Of a stretch of DNA of 64,000 nucleotides, positions 11,075 through 22,432 are shown one piece after another. The notes under the pieces were generated by a model, which worked only from the letters and a program-made list of their open reading frames with translations, had not been told where the DNA came from and did not search any database. Source of the stretch: Patiria pectinifera. Its lineage: Eukaryota > Echinodermata > Asteroidea > Valvatida > Asterinidae. Location of the stretch: assembly GCA_029964075.1 (NCBI GenBank), contig CM057142.1, positions 36,892,392 to 36,956,391 on the forward strand. Reading direction: 5' to 3'. Numbering within the stretch: the stretch's first letter is position 1; each line of letters opens with the position of its first letter. Position numbers and translations under genes: made by a program.

Positions 11075-12149
11075 ATGTTTTCTGATACATTCAGAATAAG
11101 CATGGAAAGTAATATTCCTGGTGGTCTTTAAGAAGTGTATTGTGTCACTGATGTGATTTAGAAACGTTTCTAACGTTTTAACCACGCGTATTACAGTGTA
11201 GCAAATACAGCGACTGATTGACCCAAATCAGATCTTTAACATCATGTATGGTTTGAATTTTGGTCAGCATAGTTTAGTAAATATCGACAAGGAATAGATA
11301 CTTTTGGCTGGACACATTCTGGCACACGTATGTATAATTTCCAAGGTATATGCACCGTGACACATTTTCAAGTTTGAATCCACCCCTGAGAATTCTGGTG
11401 TAGGTGGGCGTATATTAGACATGGCTGCTTTTGTATGGTACAGGTTTCCAAAGGTAACCAGGAGAGTACTCGGCATATTGATTCAAAGTAGTGCATTGCG
11501 GTGGTGCATAGCTTTTTTCAAGGAGTATTAATACTTTGAATTTATAAGATTTGATGCCATGGAAGTAAGAAAAGGGATGCTGCTTATCAACGTGTATCTC
11601 AAACTCTTCATATTAATACTTACAGTTTTGCTCCTAGAGTCCAAAAAGAAACTTGGTCGCCGATTCAGGGGCCGGAAAGGAATTTTTCCCAATTTTTCCC
11701 ACAAAGATGGGTTTTTTATTGGGTTTTCGCCTTTCCTAGGAGTAATGATAGCTAAATGTCATGATTTCAAGGTGAGCCTGATAAATTAAAGGTAATCACA
11801 ATTGGAAGCTGATACTTTTGACATGTATACATACAACGTTTTATTTATGTATTTGCCCCCATTTGCTTATTTTGGACTTTGGACAACATTTGCCAGTTTT
11901 ATTGTTGGGGCATTAGGATTGCAAGCTTCTGAATTTATACATCGATTTATGGGATTTGTATGATGAACATTTGACCTAAATGGTTCTGCACTTAATTGCA
12001 AGCTAGATCAGGAGTGCAATCTTGATTTGGAGATATAGTTTTACTTCAATCTTGATAACACCATGCTAGCCTTTCATGCCATATTTAAATGCATCTGTTT
12101 AGCCATGTTCTGAGCAAGTTGACTAATGATTGCTACCCTAAATGTGTTA
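11075..12149. other. Unannotated stretch
   Basis: I see no supported gene. A 76-codon frame at 11559-11789 is rich in Phe, Lys and Gly and is not recognised. Degenerate traces of the satellite that follows may begin near 12110. Confidence 0.4.
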
Positions 12150-14017
12150 TCGCGTGCATTATCTGCAAGTTCACCTTGCATCTTACCTCCGTGTTTCCAA
12201 GTGATGGATTGTTTGTGTAAGCGTACCCATGATTTTTCTGGCAAGCATGCTAAGGATTTCTGCAGTTATTAACTCATTCTTTGAATGGTAAGACTAGCGT
12301 ATGAATTTGTTGTAATAGTGATGTTCATCTTCCTCAATTTATCTCCGCGTGCTCAATTAACATTCTTACAACCGTGTTTCATGGGTTTTGTTCGGGCAAA
12401 CATGCCCAAGTAGTGGTGACAAAACGTGTCATGGATGTTTACAATTGAACTCATTTTTTTAAACAAATGGTCAGAGTAACACTTGTTGCAATATATAAAA
12501 AAAAAAAAAAGCATTGATCTTTCCTCAATTATATTGTCTGCGTGTATATTTTGCATTCTACATTCTTTCCAGGCAATGGATTGTTTGGGCAAGCATGTCC
12601 AGGATTTTGGGGCAAGCATGCCAAGGATATTTACAATTTGAATACAATCTTTGAGTCTAGAGGTGGTAGTTTGAACTTGCTGTATTATGCAGTGGTGGTT
12701 TACATTATTCCTCTTTTTGGGCAAATATACCCAAGTTGTTGGGGCAAGCGTGCCAAGGATATTTACAATTTGAATTCAATCTTAGAGTCCAGTGGTCGTA
12801 GTTAGAACTTGTCGCCATATTTGTATGTTTATTTTGCATTTTATAACTACACGTTTCCAAGACGTTTACTGATTGCATTTTGTAACTTCACTTGTTTCCA
12901 AACAGTGGGTTGTTGGGGAAAGCATGCCCAAGTTTTGGGGCAAGTGTACCAATTCAAAGAATTACAATTTAAACTCAATCTTGGAGTCCAGTGGTCGGAT
13001 TTTGCAATTCTTGCCATAATAGTAATCAGTTTTTACTAGTATAGTTGCATTCTATTGATTGTTTGGGCAAGCATGCCCAAGTTTCTGGGGCAGGTGTGTA
13101 TAGGATATTTCCCATTTCAACTGATTCTTTAAACCGATGGTCAAGAGTTTGCTCTTAATTATTGCAATAATGTTATCCATTATTCTTGAATATGCATATC
13201 TGCATCTTTTATTTTACAACCACATGTACACGCAAGGGTTATGCAGTGATGGCGTCCATTATTCCTCAATTTATTATCTGGATGTTTACCCTGCCTTTTT
13301 ATAATTTCTAAGCAATGAATGGTTTGGGCAAGCATGCCCAAGTTGTTGGGGCAAGCGTGCCAAGGACATTTAGAATTTTAAATCATTCTTTGAGTATAGT
13401 GGTCGCAGTTTGAACTTCTTGCAATTATGCAGTGATGGTGTACATTATTTCTCAATGTATTATCTGTATGCTTACTTTGCATTTAACAACGGTACCGTAC
13501 AAGTTACCACGCAGTGGGTTGCTTGGGCAAGAATTCCTAAGTTTTGGGGTAAGCGTGCTTAGGATGTTTCACATTTGAACTGATTCTTGAAACCAATGAT
13601 TCTTGCCATAATGGTTAGGCATTACGTATCCGTGTGTTCTATTGATTGTTTGGGCAGGCATGCCCAAGTTTCTGGGGCAGTTGTGCCAAGGTCATTTCCA
13701 ATGGAAACTGATTCTTTAAAACCAATGGTCAGGGTTTGCACTCAAACATTACAACAATGGTATCCATTATTCTTCAAAACGTATTGCTGCATCTTTTATT
13801 TTACAACCATGTTTACAAGTAAGGGTTAGTTTGAGCAAGCATGACAAAGTGTTTGTGGCAAGTGTGCCAAGGATATTCGCAAGTTGCGCTCATTCTACAA
13901 AACAAGCAGTTGGAGATTGCACTATTTACAATAACTGGCCAGGGTTCTTTTTCCTGGAAGTTTTATCTGCATGCTAATACTTTGCATGCTACAAAGTCAT
14001 TTCCAAGCCATGCGTTT
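12150..14017. repeat. Degenerate ~200-bp satellite with palindromic GGGCAAGCATGCCC motifs
   Basis: About nine diverged units are present. Each has a T-rich part (attattcctcaatttattat), then paired motifs about 23 bases apart, gggcaagcatgcccaag and gggcaagcgtgccaagg, then tttgaactcattctttga. Motif pairs lie near 12391, 12589, 12719, 12916, 13063, 13325, 13524, 13651 and 13832, so spacing varies around 130-260. The motif is an inverted repeat (TTGGGCA-AGCA-TGCCCAA). The small open frames through it share the pattern Gly-Lys-His-Ala and are by-products. The motif is more conserved than the rest of the unit, which hints at a bound protein or a structural role. Confidence 0.75.
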
Positions 14018-14607
14018 GGCAGTAAGGTCCTGGGAGCGACGGGCAGTGCCTCAATTCAAACTAAATAAACAAGTTGGGTATTTAGTTCTGAAGTAAAACT
14101 TGGAATTTGGACGTTAAACATTTAACAGGTTGTGTTTACTCTTTGTAAAAAAGTACGCCAAGCACCCATTTGTACTGATGGGGCATGCCAACCGTATCTA
14201 CGAGCGGTGGACCAAATCGGGATGCTTTTCCAATTTATTAAGTAATTTTGGCATATATTCAAGTCACGTGACAAAACTAACAAACACTTTGGCTAGAACC
14301 CACTTGTTCTGGTGGGGTTAGTGAATGGTTGGCAAGCGTGCCAAGGTTTTGGGCCCAGTGATGCCAAGCATGGCAAGGAGGGGCAAGCGTGCCCCGTTTT
14401 ATGGCAAGCGTGCCGAAATGTTTACGCAAATAACTTTAAGTAAATCGAAAGATAATTTTAATTGTTCCAGTATAGTTTATCAAGGTATTCACTGCCATTT
14501 AATCAAGTTAAATATTGACCATGGAGAAATAAAATAGCGGCTTAAAAACTATGCCAAAAAGTCAAGTCATTGTTTCAATGCGTGGTTTTGTGCGTAGTCT
14601 GAGAATA
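14018..14607. repeat. Segmental duplication X, long copy
   Basis: The block starts ggcagtaaggtcctgggagc and is repeated at 14961-15421. Its last part carries three more gggcaagcgtgcc motifs (14333, 14382, 14403), tying it to the satellite to its left. Compared with the second copy it has an extra ~115 bases at about 14153-14267 and an extra 21 bases at about 14388-14408. Confidence 0.8.
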
Positions 14608-14915
14608 ATTCATTTTATCACTGAAAGATAAAATACATTATTCTCCACAAACGCACGGTTAAGTCCTACACTTTCTTTTATCAGCTGATGGTTGCTATGG
14701 TGTAGGAAAAGAAAACATATCGATTGGCCTAATTGCAGTTTGCCGCCCCTTGATGGCATGAAGCCAAAAACGATGTTCTTGGCATAAGGATGGATGCTTT
14801 TTACTAAGTTGATACAAATGTAATAAGTTCACGCGCGCATTGACGCGCTAAGTGCATTTGGGGCAAGAAAGGCCAGTTCGGCGTAGCTTTTTGAGACCGC
14901 TACATCAAAAATAAA
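14608..14915. repeat. Repeat Y, copy 2
   Basis: The block is nearly identical to 9131-9444 and sits between the two X copies. The X sequence before it ends gtctgagaataat, and the second X copy continues past that same point at 15421. Y therefore seems to have joined at or replaced the end of the first X copy. Between this block and the second X copy is a 45-base unique linker. Confidence 0.8.
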
Positions 14916-14960
14916 CCCACCTCATCCCCTTCATCCGCCATATTTTACGAATTTATAAAT

Positions 14961-15421
14961 GGCAGTAAGGTCCTGGGAGCGACGGGCAGTGCCTCAATTC
15001 AAACTAAATAAACAAGTTGGGTATTTAGTTCTGAAGTAAGACTTGGAATTTGGACGTTAAACATTTAACAGGTTGTGTTTACTCTTTGTAGAAAAGAGTC
15101 ACGTGACAAAACTAACAAACACTTTGGCTAGGACCCACTTGTTCTGGTGGGGCTAGTGAATGGTTGGCAAGCGTGCCAAGGTTTTGGGCCCAGTGATGCC
15201 AAGCATGGCAAGGAGGGGCAAGCGTGCCGAAATGTTTACGCAAATAACTTTAAGTAAATCGAAAGATAATTTTAATTGTTCCAGTATAGTTTATCAAGGT
15301 ATTCACTGCCATTTAATCAAGTTAAATATTGACCATGGAGAAATAAAATAGCGGCTTAAAAACTATGCCAAAAAGTCAAGTCATTGTTTCAATGCGTGGT
15401 TTTGTGCGTAGTCTGAGAATA
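14961..15421. repeat. Segmental duplication X, short copy
   Basis: This is a second copy of 14018-14607, with the same termini (ggcagtaagg to gtctgagaataat) and two internal deletions. The identity is very high in the shared parts, so the duplication is recent. Confidence 0.8.
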
Positions 15422-16179
15422 ATCACACTTTGGTGTGCATGCAGAAAAGGGCTGATATTCGCGCGTTCAATTCACGGCACTGAGTGCGCGTTTGTATACA
15501 TTTTTCTGGGCTGTGTGCCAATTGTATGGTGCCTCGTAAAAGACGTCTCACTACATTAAGTATGCACTCAACATAGACCATCCCCATAATGTGGCTCAAA
15601 TACAGAACCTCCTTCATAATATTGTGAGCCGCACAGCAGTTATACTTTATAACAGCATCGTCATCCAAGAAAATGAATACGAGGAAATCGAAATCAGGGT
15701 TCTTTTCCCCTCTTCATATTCATGTTTTATCACACGATCCTTTGGCCAATACCCTCTAATTCATCTCAATCATATTTTTAATCTATCATACTGTATATCG
15801 GGATTAATTAAATCAAACAACACAAAAGATGAAACTTACCACCTGTGTGAAAGCTTCCAGAACTGGTTCAAACTACAACCGTCGGACTGCATGCACAGAA
15901 TACGTTGCATCTGAGTACTCTTGCTGACTTGACCTCTAGCCTAGGTCATATGACCAACTGTTAATAGCTTCTGTAAGACTACATGTATATTGTTTTATTA
16001 CCCGATGCAAATGTTTACCACGAATGAGGATACTAATTCTCGCCATTACATTATTCTATTAGTGTGCCCAGATTATTGTAAGAAAAAATGGCGGTTTGAC
16101 TTTGTGCCGCGTAATTAACTGGCCCGATTATGCCAGCGCGCAATCAGATTTAATCCTATTGGTTAAGACCTAACAACAC
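15422..16179. other. Unannotated stretch
   Basis: An open frame of 107 codons lies at 15591-15914 (plus) and one of 81 codons at 15423-15668 (minus). Neither shows a recognisable domain, splice context or compositional support. I see nothing else in it. Confidence 0.4.
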
Positions 16180-16525
16180 GTGGTCATATTTAAACACCGT
16201 GACGTGTACCGTGTTTATTAGGTGTTGAATACAAACAGCTAAATTAATAACCTGAGTTATTATTAGTGTCCTAATTAGTTAATAAACCTTTCTTTTATCA
16301 AAGTGTTATTCGTTGGGAATAAACAAAATGCTAACATGTGAAATTGAACAGTTAATACATTTTCTAAAACCGATCTCATAACAAACACCCTATAGAACTG
16401 TTGACATTAAACACTTATTGTTTTGTTTAAAAACACAATATGTGTTTAATTTTGTCACACAGTGTTTAAATCTAAAACACTGCGTTTATATTTTAAACGT
16501 GTCACATGTTCTCGCGTTTTACAGT
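16180..16525. repeat. TTTAAAC / GTGTTTA-rich block, copy 2
   Basis: The block has the same word composition as 6152-6520: atttaaacaccgtgacg, gtttaaaaacac, gtgtttaattttg, tttaaacgtgtcacatg. It ends against the 21-bp tandem element at 16526. Relation to the first block is by motif and local similarity, not by a full alignment. Confidence 0.4.
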
Positions 16526-16685
16526 GCAAGTACGCAGATTTTTTTCGTTCGAACGCAGATTTTTTTCGTTCGAACGCAGATTTTTTTCGTTCGAACGCAG
16601 ATTTTTTCGTTCGAACGCAGATTTGTTTCATTCTTACGATGATTTTTTCAATTTTTTTTTCACCTATGTCCCTTTAAAAGCTCCG
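16526..16685 (+). repeat. Element with 21-bp tandem units, copy 1 (5 units)
   Basis: The unit gcagatttttttcgttcgaac contains the palindrome cgttcgaacg. Five units run 16535-16625, followed by the shared tail ttcattcttacgatgatttt and cacctatgtccctttaaaag. The same head (caagtacgcagattt) and tail occur in the 36.3-kb copy. The tail is cut at about 16685, where family A sequence begins. Since 21 is divisible by three, all frames stay open with a Phe-Phe-Val-Arg-Thr-Gln-Ile-type heptapeptide. This is not evidence of a protein. Confidence 0.85.
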
Positions 16686-18104
16686 TACCTGAACCCCATC
16701 GGTCCATTTTTTTTTTTTTTTTTGCGTTTTTTTCGGTGAAAATATTTATCCATTTGCCTCTGTCAGTTACATCTTGTTTTTTTTTTTTTGGGGGGGGGGG
16801 CTTTTTATTGCTATACGTTGTTATATATATTTTGTGCACCACGTGCACCACGACAAAGTTCTCAAAGCTAAATTTAGTATAAAAAAAGTTCAACCCAAAC
16901 TCCCCAGCGAAATGCAACGAAGAGTAACTCTTGCCTGACTCACATTATTAAATTTGTTTTCGTGGATGACTGTAAAATTGTCAGTGTTTAACAAGTTCTA
17001 ACCCGTTTTCATCTGCAGTATAACTGAAAGCCCATGTTTTTGAGTAATTGCAGTGAGCATTCTCGTAAAACTATAAAAAGCAGCGCGTTAACTTTAATGT
17101 TGAACGATTTCTACAGCACAACTTTGTATAAATCGGATGCGAATAGGCCCCGAATGATCAACAAAGAAACCCGGCATTGCGCATTTACGTCACTTATACC
17201 ATGACAACGGAAAGTCATATGGCATGTTCTAACCAATTGTAAACGTTTTATTTTACACCCACTTAGACATATCGCTGAAATTCACGGGGGTTATCTGGGA
17301 AACCCCGAGGTACACATTACCGTTAGCAATTCCACTACTGATAAGAAGACACGTGATATGTTTTAACCAATGGAAATTGGTTTCCGCCACACCCTGTTGG
17401 ACAAACACGGGGCCAACTCGAAAAGCACGAATTATGTACAGGCGCAATTATTGTTAATATAAAGTCACTATTATTGGGTGAAACAGCGATGACATATTTT
17501 CTCATGCGTTCTACTTTATATTCACATAGCTTTGTACATCAGTTTATACTTTGCAATAAAACCCCTTAGTTTCAAGTCAAAGGTTTGATAAAAAGACACG
17601 TGATATGTTTTAACCAATGGAAATTGGTTTCCGCCACACCCTGTTGGACAAACACGGGGCCAACTCGAAAAGCACGAATTATGTACAGGCGCAATTATTG
17701 TTAATATAAAGTCACTATTATTGGGTGAAACAGCGATGACATATTTTCTCATGCGTTCTACTTTATATTCACATAGCTTTGTACATCAGTTTATACTTTG
17801 CAATAAAACCCCTTAGTTTCAAGTCAAAGGTTTGCTATGAGTACCAGTACTGTATGTAAAAGTTAACACTGTTGATAAAATTTGGCAGTCGTTTCTGAAG
17901 ATGATCTTACTTTGGCCAAAACGTGTGAAATGATTTTTTGGCAAAGGCTGATTCTCCTATTCATTGCCAGAGAAATATTTTAAAAAGTGCACTAAGGCAA
18001 CAATCAGTACTTTTTCCTCAGCCTACACGCATCACGGAGTAAAAAGTTATTACTTTCAGTGACAATGCAGAGGAAAAAATACCCATCAATGATCCACGAA
18101 AAAC
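16686..18104. repeat. Family A, copy A3 (3' part)
   Basis: It matches 2347-3240 of A1 and 62600-63865 of A4, ending at the shared ccacgaaaa. The 5' half is missing, and the junction lies at the 21-bp repeat element. A poly-T/poly-G tract near 16770-16800 interrupts it. It carries the tandem duplication at 17339-17832. The right end abuts the truncated Ty3/gypsy element. Confidence 0.75.
17339..17832. repeat. 247-bp tandem duplication inside A3
   Basis: Two nearly identical head-to-tail copies, 17339-17585 and 17586-17832, each begin tgata[a/g]... and carry gacacgtgatatgttttaac and ccaatgg, then ttaatataaagtcac and aataaaacccc. Other family A copies have this segment once. The duplicated block contains CACGTG, an inverted-CCAAT-like word and a TATAAAG-like word, so a promoter-like unit has been doubled. 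Confidence 0.85.
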
Positions 18105-18315
18105 ATTAGATAAAATTATCTAATCATAATATTGCTGTAATGTTCTGTGGAGATCCAGGGCCGGTGTGTCCTCCAGATTAACTACTGAACACCATAATCC
18201 TCGGGCACACTCTAGAGTAATAGATGGAATAATAATACAGAAAAGTTACAATAACACAACACCAACAAGTGTCCTCCAGAGTAGCCACTCAAACACTATA
18301 TTCTCTGAGCACATG
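18105..18315 (-). repeat. 3' untranslated remnant of the Ty3/gypsy element
   Basis: Downstream of the integrase stop on the minus strand are about 200 bases holding an imperfect ~45-base direct repeat. One copy starts tgtgctcagagaatatagtg and the other tgtgcccgaggattatggtg; both end tctggaggacac. There is no polypurine tract and no copy of the LTR start seen at 25874, so the 3' LTR is missing. The junction with family A is marked by the palindromic attagataa-aa-ttatctaat at about 18104-18123. Confidence 0.5.
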
Positions 18316-21300
18316 CTAAGGGGAGAAACGACATGGTGGCTTCCCTCTAGATGAACGAACTGGGTATCGACGAGTCGAGTGCTCCTCTGTGGTTGCAACA
18401 GGGGAGCCCTGGTCATCTGTTGTCACCTGCGCAGCGTCTTCACTCTCCATGGCGTCATAGACTGGCGGGCGCTGAAGGATATAGCCTCGTGGTGGGTCAT
18501 CATCAGAGGAACTGCGACAGTCGCTCGAGGATGACTCAGGTGATTGTTGAACGTCGTCCGGGAGAAATGGGCAGTGCTTAAGGTCTTGGCGGTGGAGAAC
18601 CTTCTCTCTGCCCGACCTATTCCGAACTACATAAACCGGTCCATCTTGGTATGGCCGCCGGACGACCATGTAGGGTTCTTCCTCCCAGTAATCCTTTATC
18701 TTGCAACGCCCCCGGTGCCCTCGGCTTCGTATCAGGACGTAATGTCCAACCTTCAGAGGCTTCTCGAAGACCTTCCGAGCCTGGAGTGCCTTCCTGGTCA
18801 TAGCTGCTTCTGCTGTCCTCTTGGAGGCGACTTGGCGGGCAACCTTGAGGGACTTTTGGTGGTCTTTTAAGTAGGAGCCCAAGCTTTTCCACTCCCGCTT
18901 GGAAGCTTCCCCGCCTAAAACCGTGCTATGTGGGAACCTAGCGTTTCGACCAAACATCAAAAAGAAGGGCTCCACTCCGGTCGTTGAATGCACAGAACCA
19001 TTGTAGGCAAAGACCAAGGTTTGTAGGTGGTCTGTCCATCTTGCTTTCTTCCCCTCTGGGAGCGCCGCCAACATATTGTGCATCGTCCTATTGAAGCGCT
19101 CGCATTGTCCGTTGCCAGGATGGTAAGGGGTAGTGTGCCCCTTATGGATCCCATACATCTCGCATAGCTCGGTGACAATGCGAGATTCAAAATTCCGCCC
19201 GCAGTCGGAATGTAGCCTGAGGGGGCAGCCGAATGGAAGGAAGATGTACTTTACTAGGGCACGTGCAACGGTGGAAGCCTTCTGGTCCCTGGTTGGGATG
19301 GCCCAGACGAACTTAGTGAAAACATCCGTTACAACCAACACGTTTTCGTGACCATCTTGTGAGGGTTCCAGGACAGTAAAATCCATTGCCAAGGTCTCCA
19401 TTGGGGCCGTTGCAGAGAGCGTCTCAAATGGTGGTTGGGTACGCCGCACTGGGGGTTTGCTGAGGGCGCAGCGTTTGCACTTGTGACACCATTGTTTGAT
19501 GTCCTCCTTCATGTTGTGCCAGAAGACATGCGACCAAAGCAGATGGTAGGTCCGCTTAGGCCCAAAATGCCCTGCTTCATCATGGAACTTAGTCAGAGCT
19601 TCAGCTTGCAGTGCCCTTGGAAGTACTAGTTGGCGATGTACCTCGCCAGTGGACGGAGAAGTAACCTGTCTATACAGGTGCCCATCCTCAAGGGTAAGCC
19701 GCTTCCAATCACGAAGGAGAACCAGAGATTCATGACTACAGGTAGCCCTCTCTCGCCGCGTAGGCTGTAACGCCCTTCTCAGGTACTTGATAACTGGCTG
19801 CAATATCGGATCGTCCTGTTGCAGTGCTCTCAACTGTGCTGTTGTGTACCCAGGTAAGCATGGCGTGCCCCCGTTGCGACACGCCTCAACCTGATTACAG
19901 AAGGAGATCGGGAGTGCAGCACCGGCAGAGTGACCCGCCAGACATGCAGTAACAGTCTGTTCGGGTACAGTCATCGTGTTGCAGAAAGAGTGACCCTTTT
20001 GATCCGTTGCTCCGTCCTCTTCCATGCGTGACAGGGCATCAGGTGCTTGGTTGTTCCTCCCCGGTCTGTAAGCAATCTCATAGTCGAAGGAGCTGAGCTG
20101 CTGTACCCATTTCATTTCGGTGCATCCAAGATTGGCTGTGTCCAAGAACTTGAGCGGGTTGTGGTCGGTCACAATTGTGCACTTGTGGCCGAGGAGGTAG
20201 TCCTTAAACACCTCTGCTACGGCCCACTTGATGGCTAGAAGTTCAAGCTTGAAAGCGCTATAACGACTCGAGCGCTCAGAGGGCCGCAGGGCACGGGAGG
20301 CATAAGCAATGACATGACGGTGCCCCTCACTGTCATCTTAAAATAGGATGGCTCCCAAGCCTGAACCGGATGCGTCGGTTTCAAGCCGAAAGGGTTTGCT
20401 GAAGTCTGCATAGGCTAGTACAGGTGCAGTTGAGAGGCAGTTGATGAGTTTGTGAAAGGCATCCCGACCGTCGCCATCAAGTGTGATGCATGTGTTTCCC
20501 CCTCTGCCCTTCTTGTGACTCTTCCCTTGGTCGCCCTTTAGGTATCGAAACAACGGTGCAGCAATGGTGGCATATCCACGAACAAATCGCCGGAAGAATC
20601 CTGTAAACCCCAGGAAGGCTCGAAGGTCACGCACCGAGGTTGGCTCCGGCCACTCCTGAACGACCTTGACCTTATCCGGGTCTACTGCAACTCCACTGCT
20701 GGATACTCTATGGCCCAAATACTGGACTTCTGATTGCAGAAGATGGCACTTTACCGGTTTAAGTTTCAGTCCATGCTGACGGAGCCTGGAGAACACCTTA
20801 TCGAGGTGAGCCATATGGGTTTCGAAATCTGGCGAGTAAACGATGATATCGTCCAAGTAGATCAGCACAGTGTCGAAGGACAGATCCCCAAGACATCGCT
20901 GCATGAGCCGCTGGAAGGTGGCAGGTGCATTGGAGAGCCCAAAGGGTAGCCTCGTGTACTCGTATAACCCAAAGGGCACGGTGAAGGCTGTCTTCTCGAC
21001 GCCCCCCGGGTGCACCGCCACCTGATAGTAACCACTTGTCAGATCTAATACACTGAAAAAACCTTGCACCGCCAAGGGCTTGAAGCGACTCCTCAATTCG
21101 AGGAAGCGGGAAGGAGTCAGCTGGTTTAACTGCCGGTAGTCTACACACAAGCGAATGCTCTTGTCCTTTTTCTGGACAACCACCACCGGAGATGCCCACG
21201 GACTTGCACTCTCACGAACAATCCCCTCCTCCAACAGGCCTCGGATATGGTCCCGCACTGTTTGATATTGTGATGGGGGAAGTGGTCGATGTCGCTGGCA

Positions 21301-22374
21301 GATTGGGTGTGCGGACCCTGTATCAAAGAGGTGCATCACAGTATCTGTATATCCTAAGTCCTGGGGATGGTGAGAAAACGTGTCTCGATGCTTGGCCAAC
21401 AAGGTGGACACCCTCAATGCCTGCTCGGCAGTAAGGCCTTCTCCAACGTCCACCTGGGGCACACCAGTCTCTGGTCCTTGACCTTCTGTTACACTGATCC
21501 CAGCCAGTACTGCAACAGGGGGTTCAGTGGTTGTTTGGCTGCCATCGTGACTCTCCACTACAGATCCAATGTACAGGGTGCCAATCTCTGCCGACTTTGG
21601 GATGGCCATGTCTGCTTCAGTCTCATTGTACAAAGCGACATTGAAGGACCCAGACTCTACCCGTACGAGGCACGGCGGTACGACAACACCGTACGGAAGG
21701 TCCCCACTCTTGGATGGTTCAAGGACCGCATCATATGCTCCCCCTCCAGGACCAGGAAGCCCCTTGCACTCTACTGTGACTCCTTGCTTTGCAGACACTG
21801 CAATGTATTGCTCTGATGTTACTAAATACGCCTTCCCCACCTCTCCAGTCGCTCTGCCAAATTCCATTTTCTCCCCCACCGTCTGAAGAGCTCTCTGCCA
21901 AGCCTGTCCCGAAGGCCAGGTTATCTTCTCCACATGCTTCAACCCTTGATCACCGACCAAGAACTCCCAACAATCGCGGAGGACATTCATTCCCAGGATC
22001 CCCTGTACATTTGCCGCCTTCCAGTTACTCAGGGTGGAGCACCGTTCCTGGATGACTAACACCACCCGTGACTTCATTACGTGGCCCAACGCTGAAACGT
22101 CTGTCTCAAAGCAACCCACATATGGTATGGATGCACCGCTAGCCGAGACAAGGGAAAATGTTGACGGGATCCCCTGAAGCTGGAATCCCTTTGGCTTTAA
22201 GCACTCTTGGAAGAATCTCTCCCCAACGGTCGTCACTTGGGATCCAGGATCTAGAAGACAGGTTACCGTCTCTTTGGCAAACTTAACAGTAACGGAGAAA
22301 CACTCGCCAACAGCTTTAGATAACAATTGCCTGTCTATTGATGCAGATGAGCCAGTCACTCCAACCTCTGCCAT
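18316..22374 (-). pseudogene. pol: Ty3/gypsy pol (protease, RT, RNase H, integrase), one in-frame stop
   Basis: Domains in order on the minus strand: a retropepsin-like region near 22251 whose active triad reads Asp-Pro-Gly instead of Asp-Thr/Ser-Gly; reverse transcriptase with Cys-Val-Asp-Tyr-Arg-Gln-Leu-Asn, Leu-Pro-Phe-Gly-Leu and Tyr-Leu-Asp-Asp at 20859-20848; an RNase H-like region (Glu-Thr-Asp-Ala-Ser near 20370, then Val-Thr-Asp-His-Asn-Pro-Leu); an H2C2 zinc-binding region; and a DDE integrase core with Met-Asp-Phe, His-Ser-Asp and a Glu in Gly-Gln-Cys-Glu-Arg-Phe-Asn-Arg. A GPY/F-like module and an acidic Ser-rich tail close it; there is no chromodomain. A TAA at 20340-20338 splits the frame in early RNase H, while the frame itself continues unbroken to 18316. 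The Asp-Pro-Gly and the stop make this copy defective. The order RT-RNase H-integrase defines Ty3/gypsy. Confidence 0.93.
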
Positions 22375-22426
22375 ATGGCTCTCTACAGCAGAGGCTGCTC
22401 GTTTAATGTCTGAGGTGCTGGATGCC

Positions 22427-22432
22427 CTAAAG
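22427..22432 (-). other. Candidate +1 ribosomal frameshift site between gag and pol
   Basis: The gag frame ends CAC CTT TAG G on the minus strand (TAG at 22429-22427). The pol frame is one base further (+1) and is open from an upstream TGA near 22465. A Leu codon CUU followed by a slow stop and able to re-pair one base on as UUU is the kind of site used for +1 shifting, as in Ty1 and antizyme. Many Ty3/gypsy elements use -1 or no shift, so this deserves a test. Confidence 0.45.

Noticed and set aside
18125-18316. 3' LTR of the Ty3/gypsy element
   Set aside because: No similarity to the putative 5' LTR by eye, no polypurine tract, and no TG start. Treated as 3' untranslated remnant.
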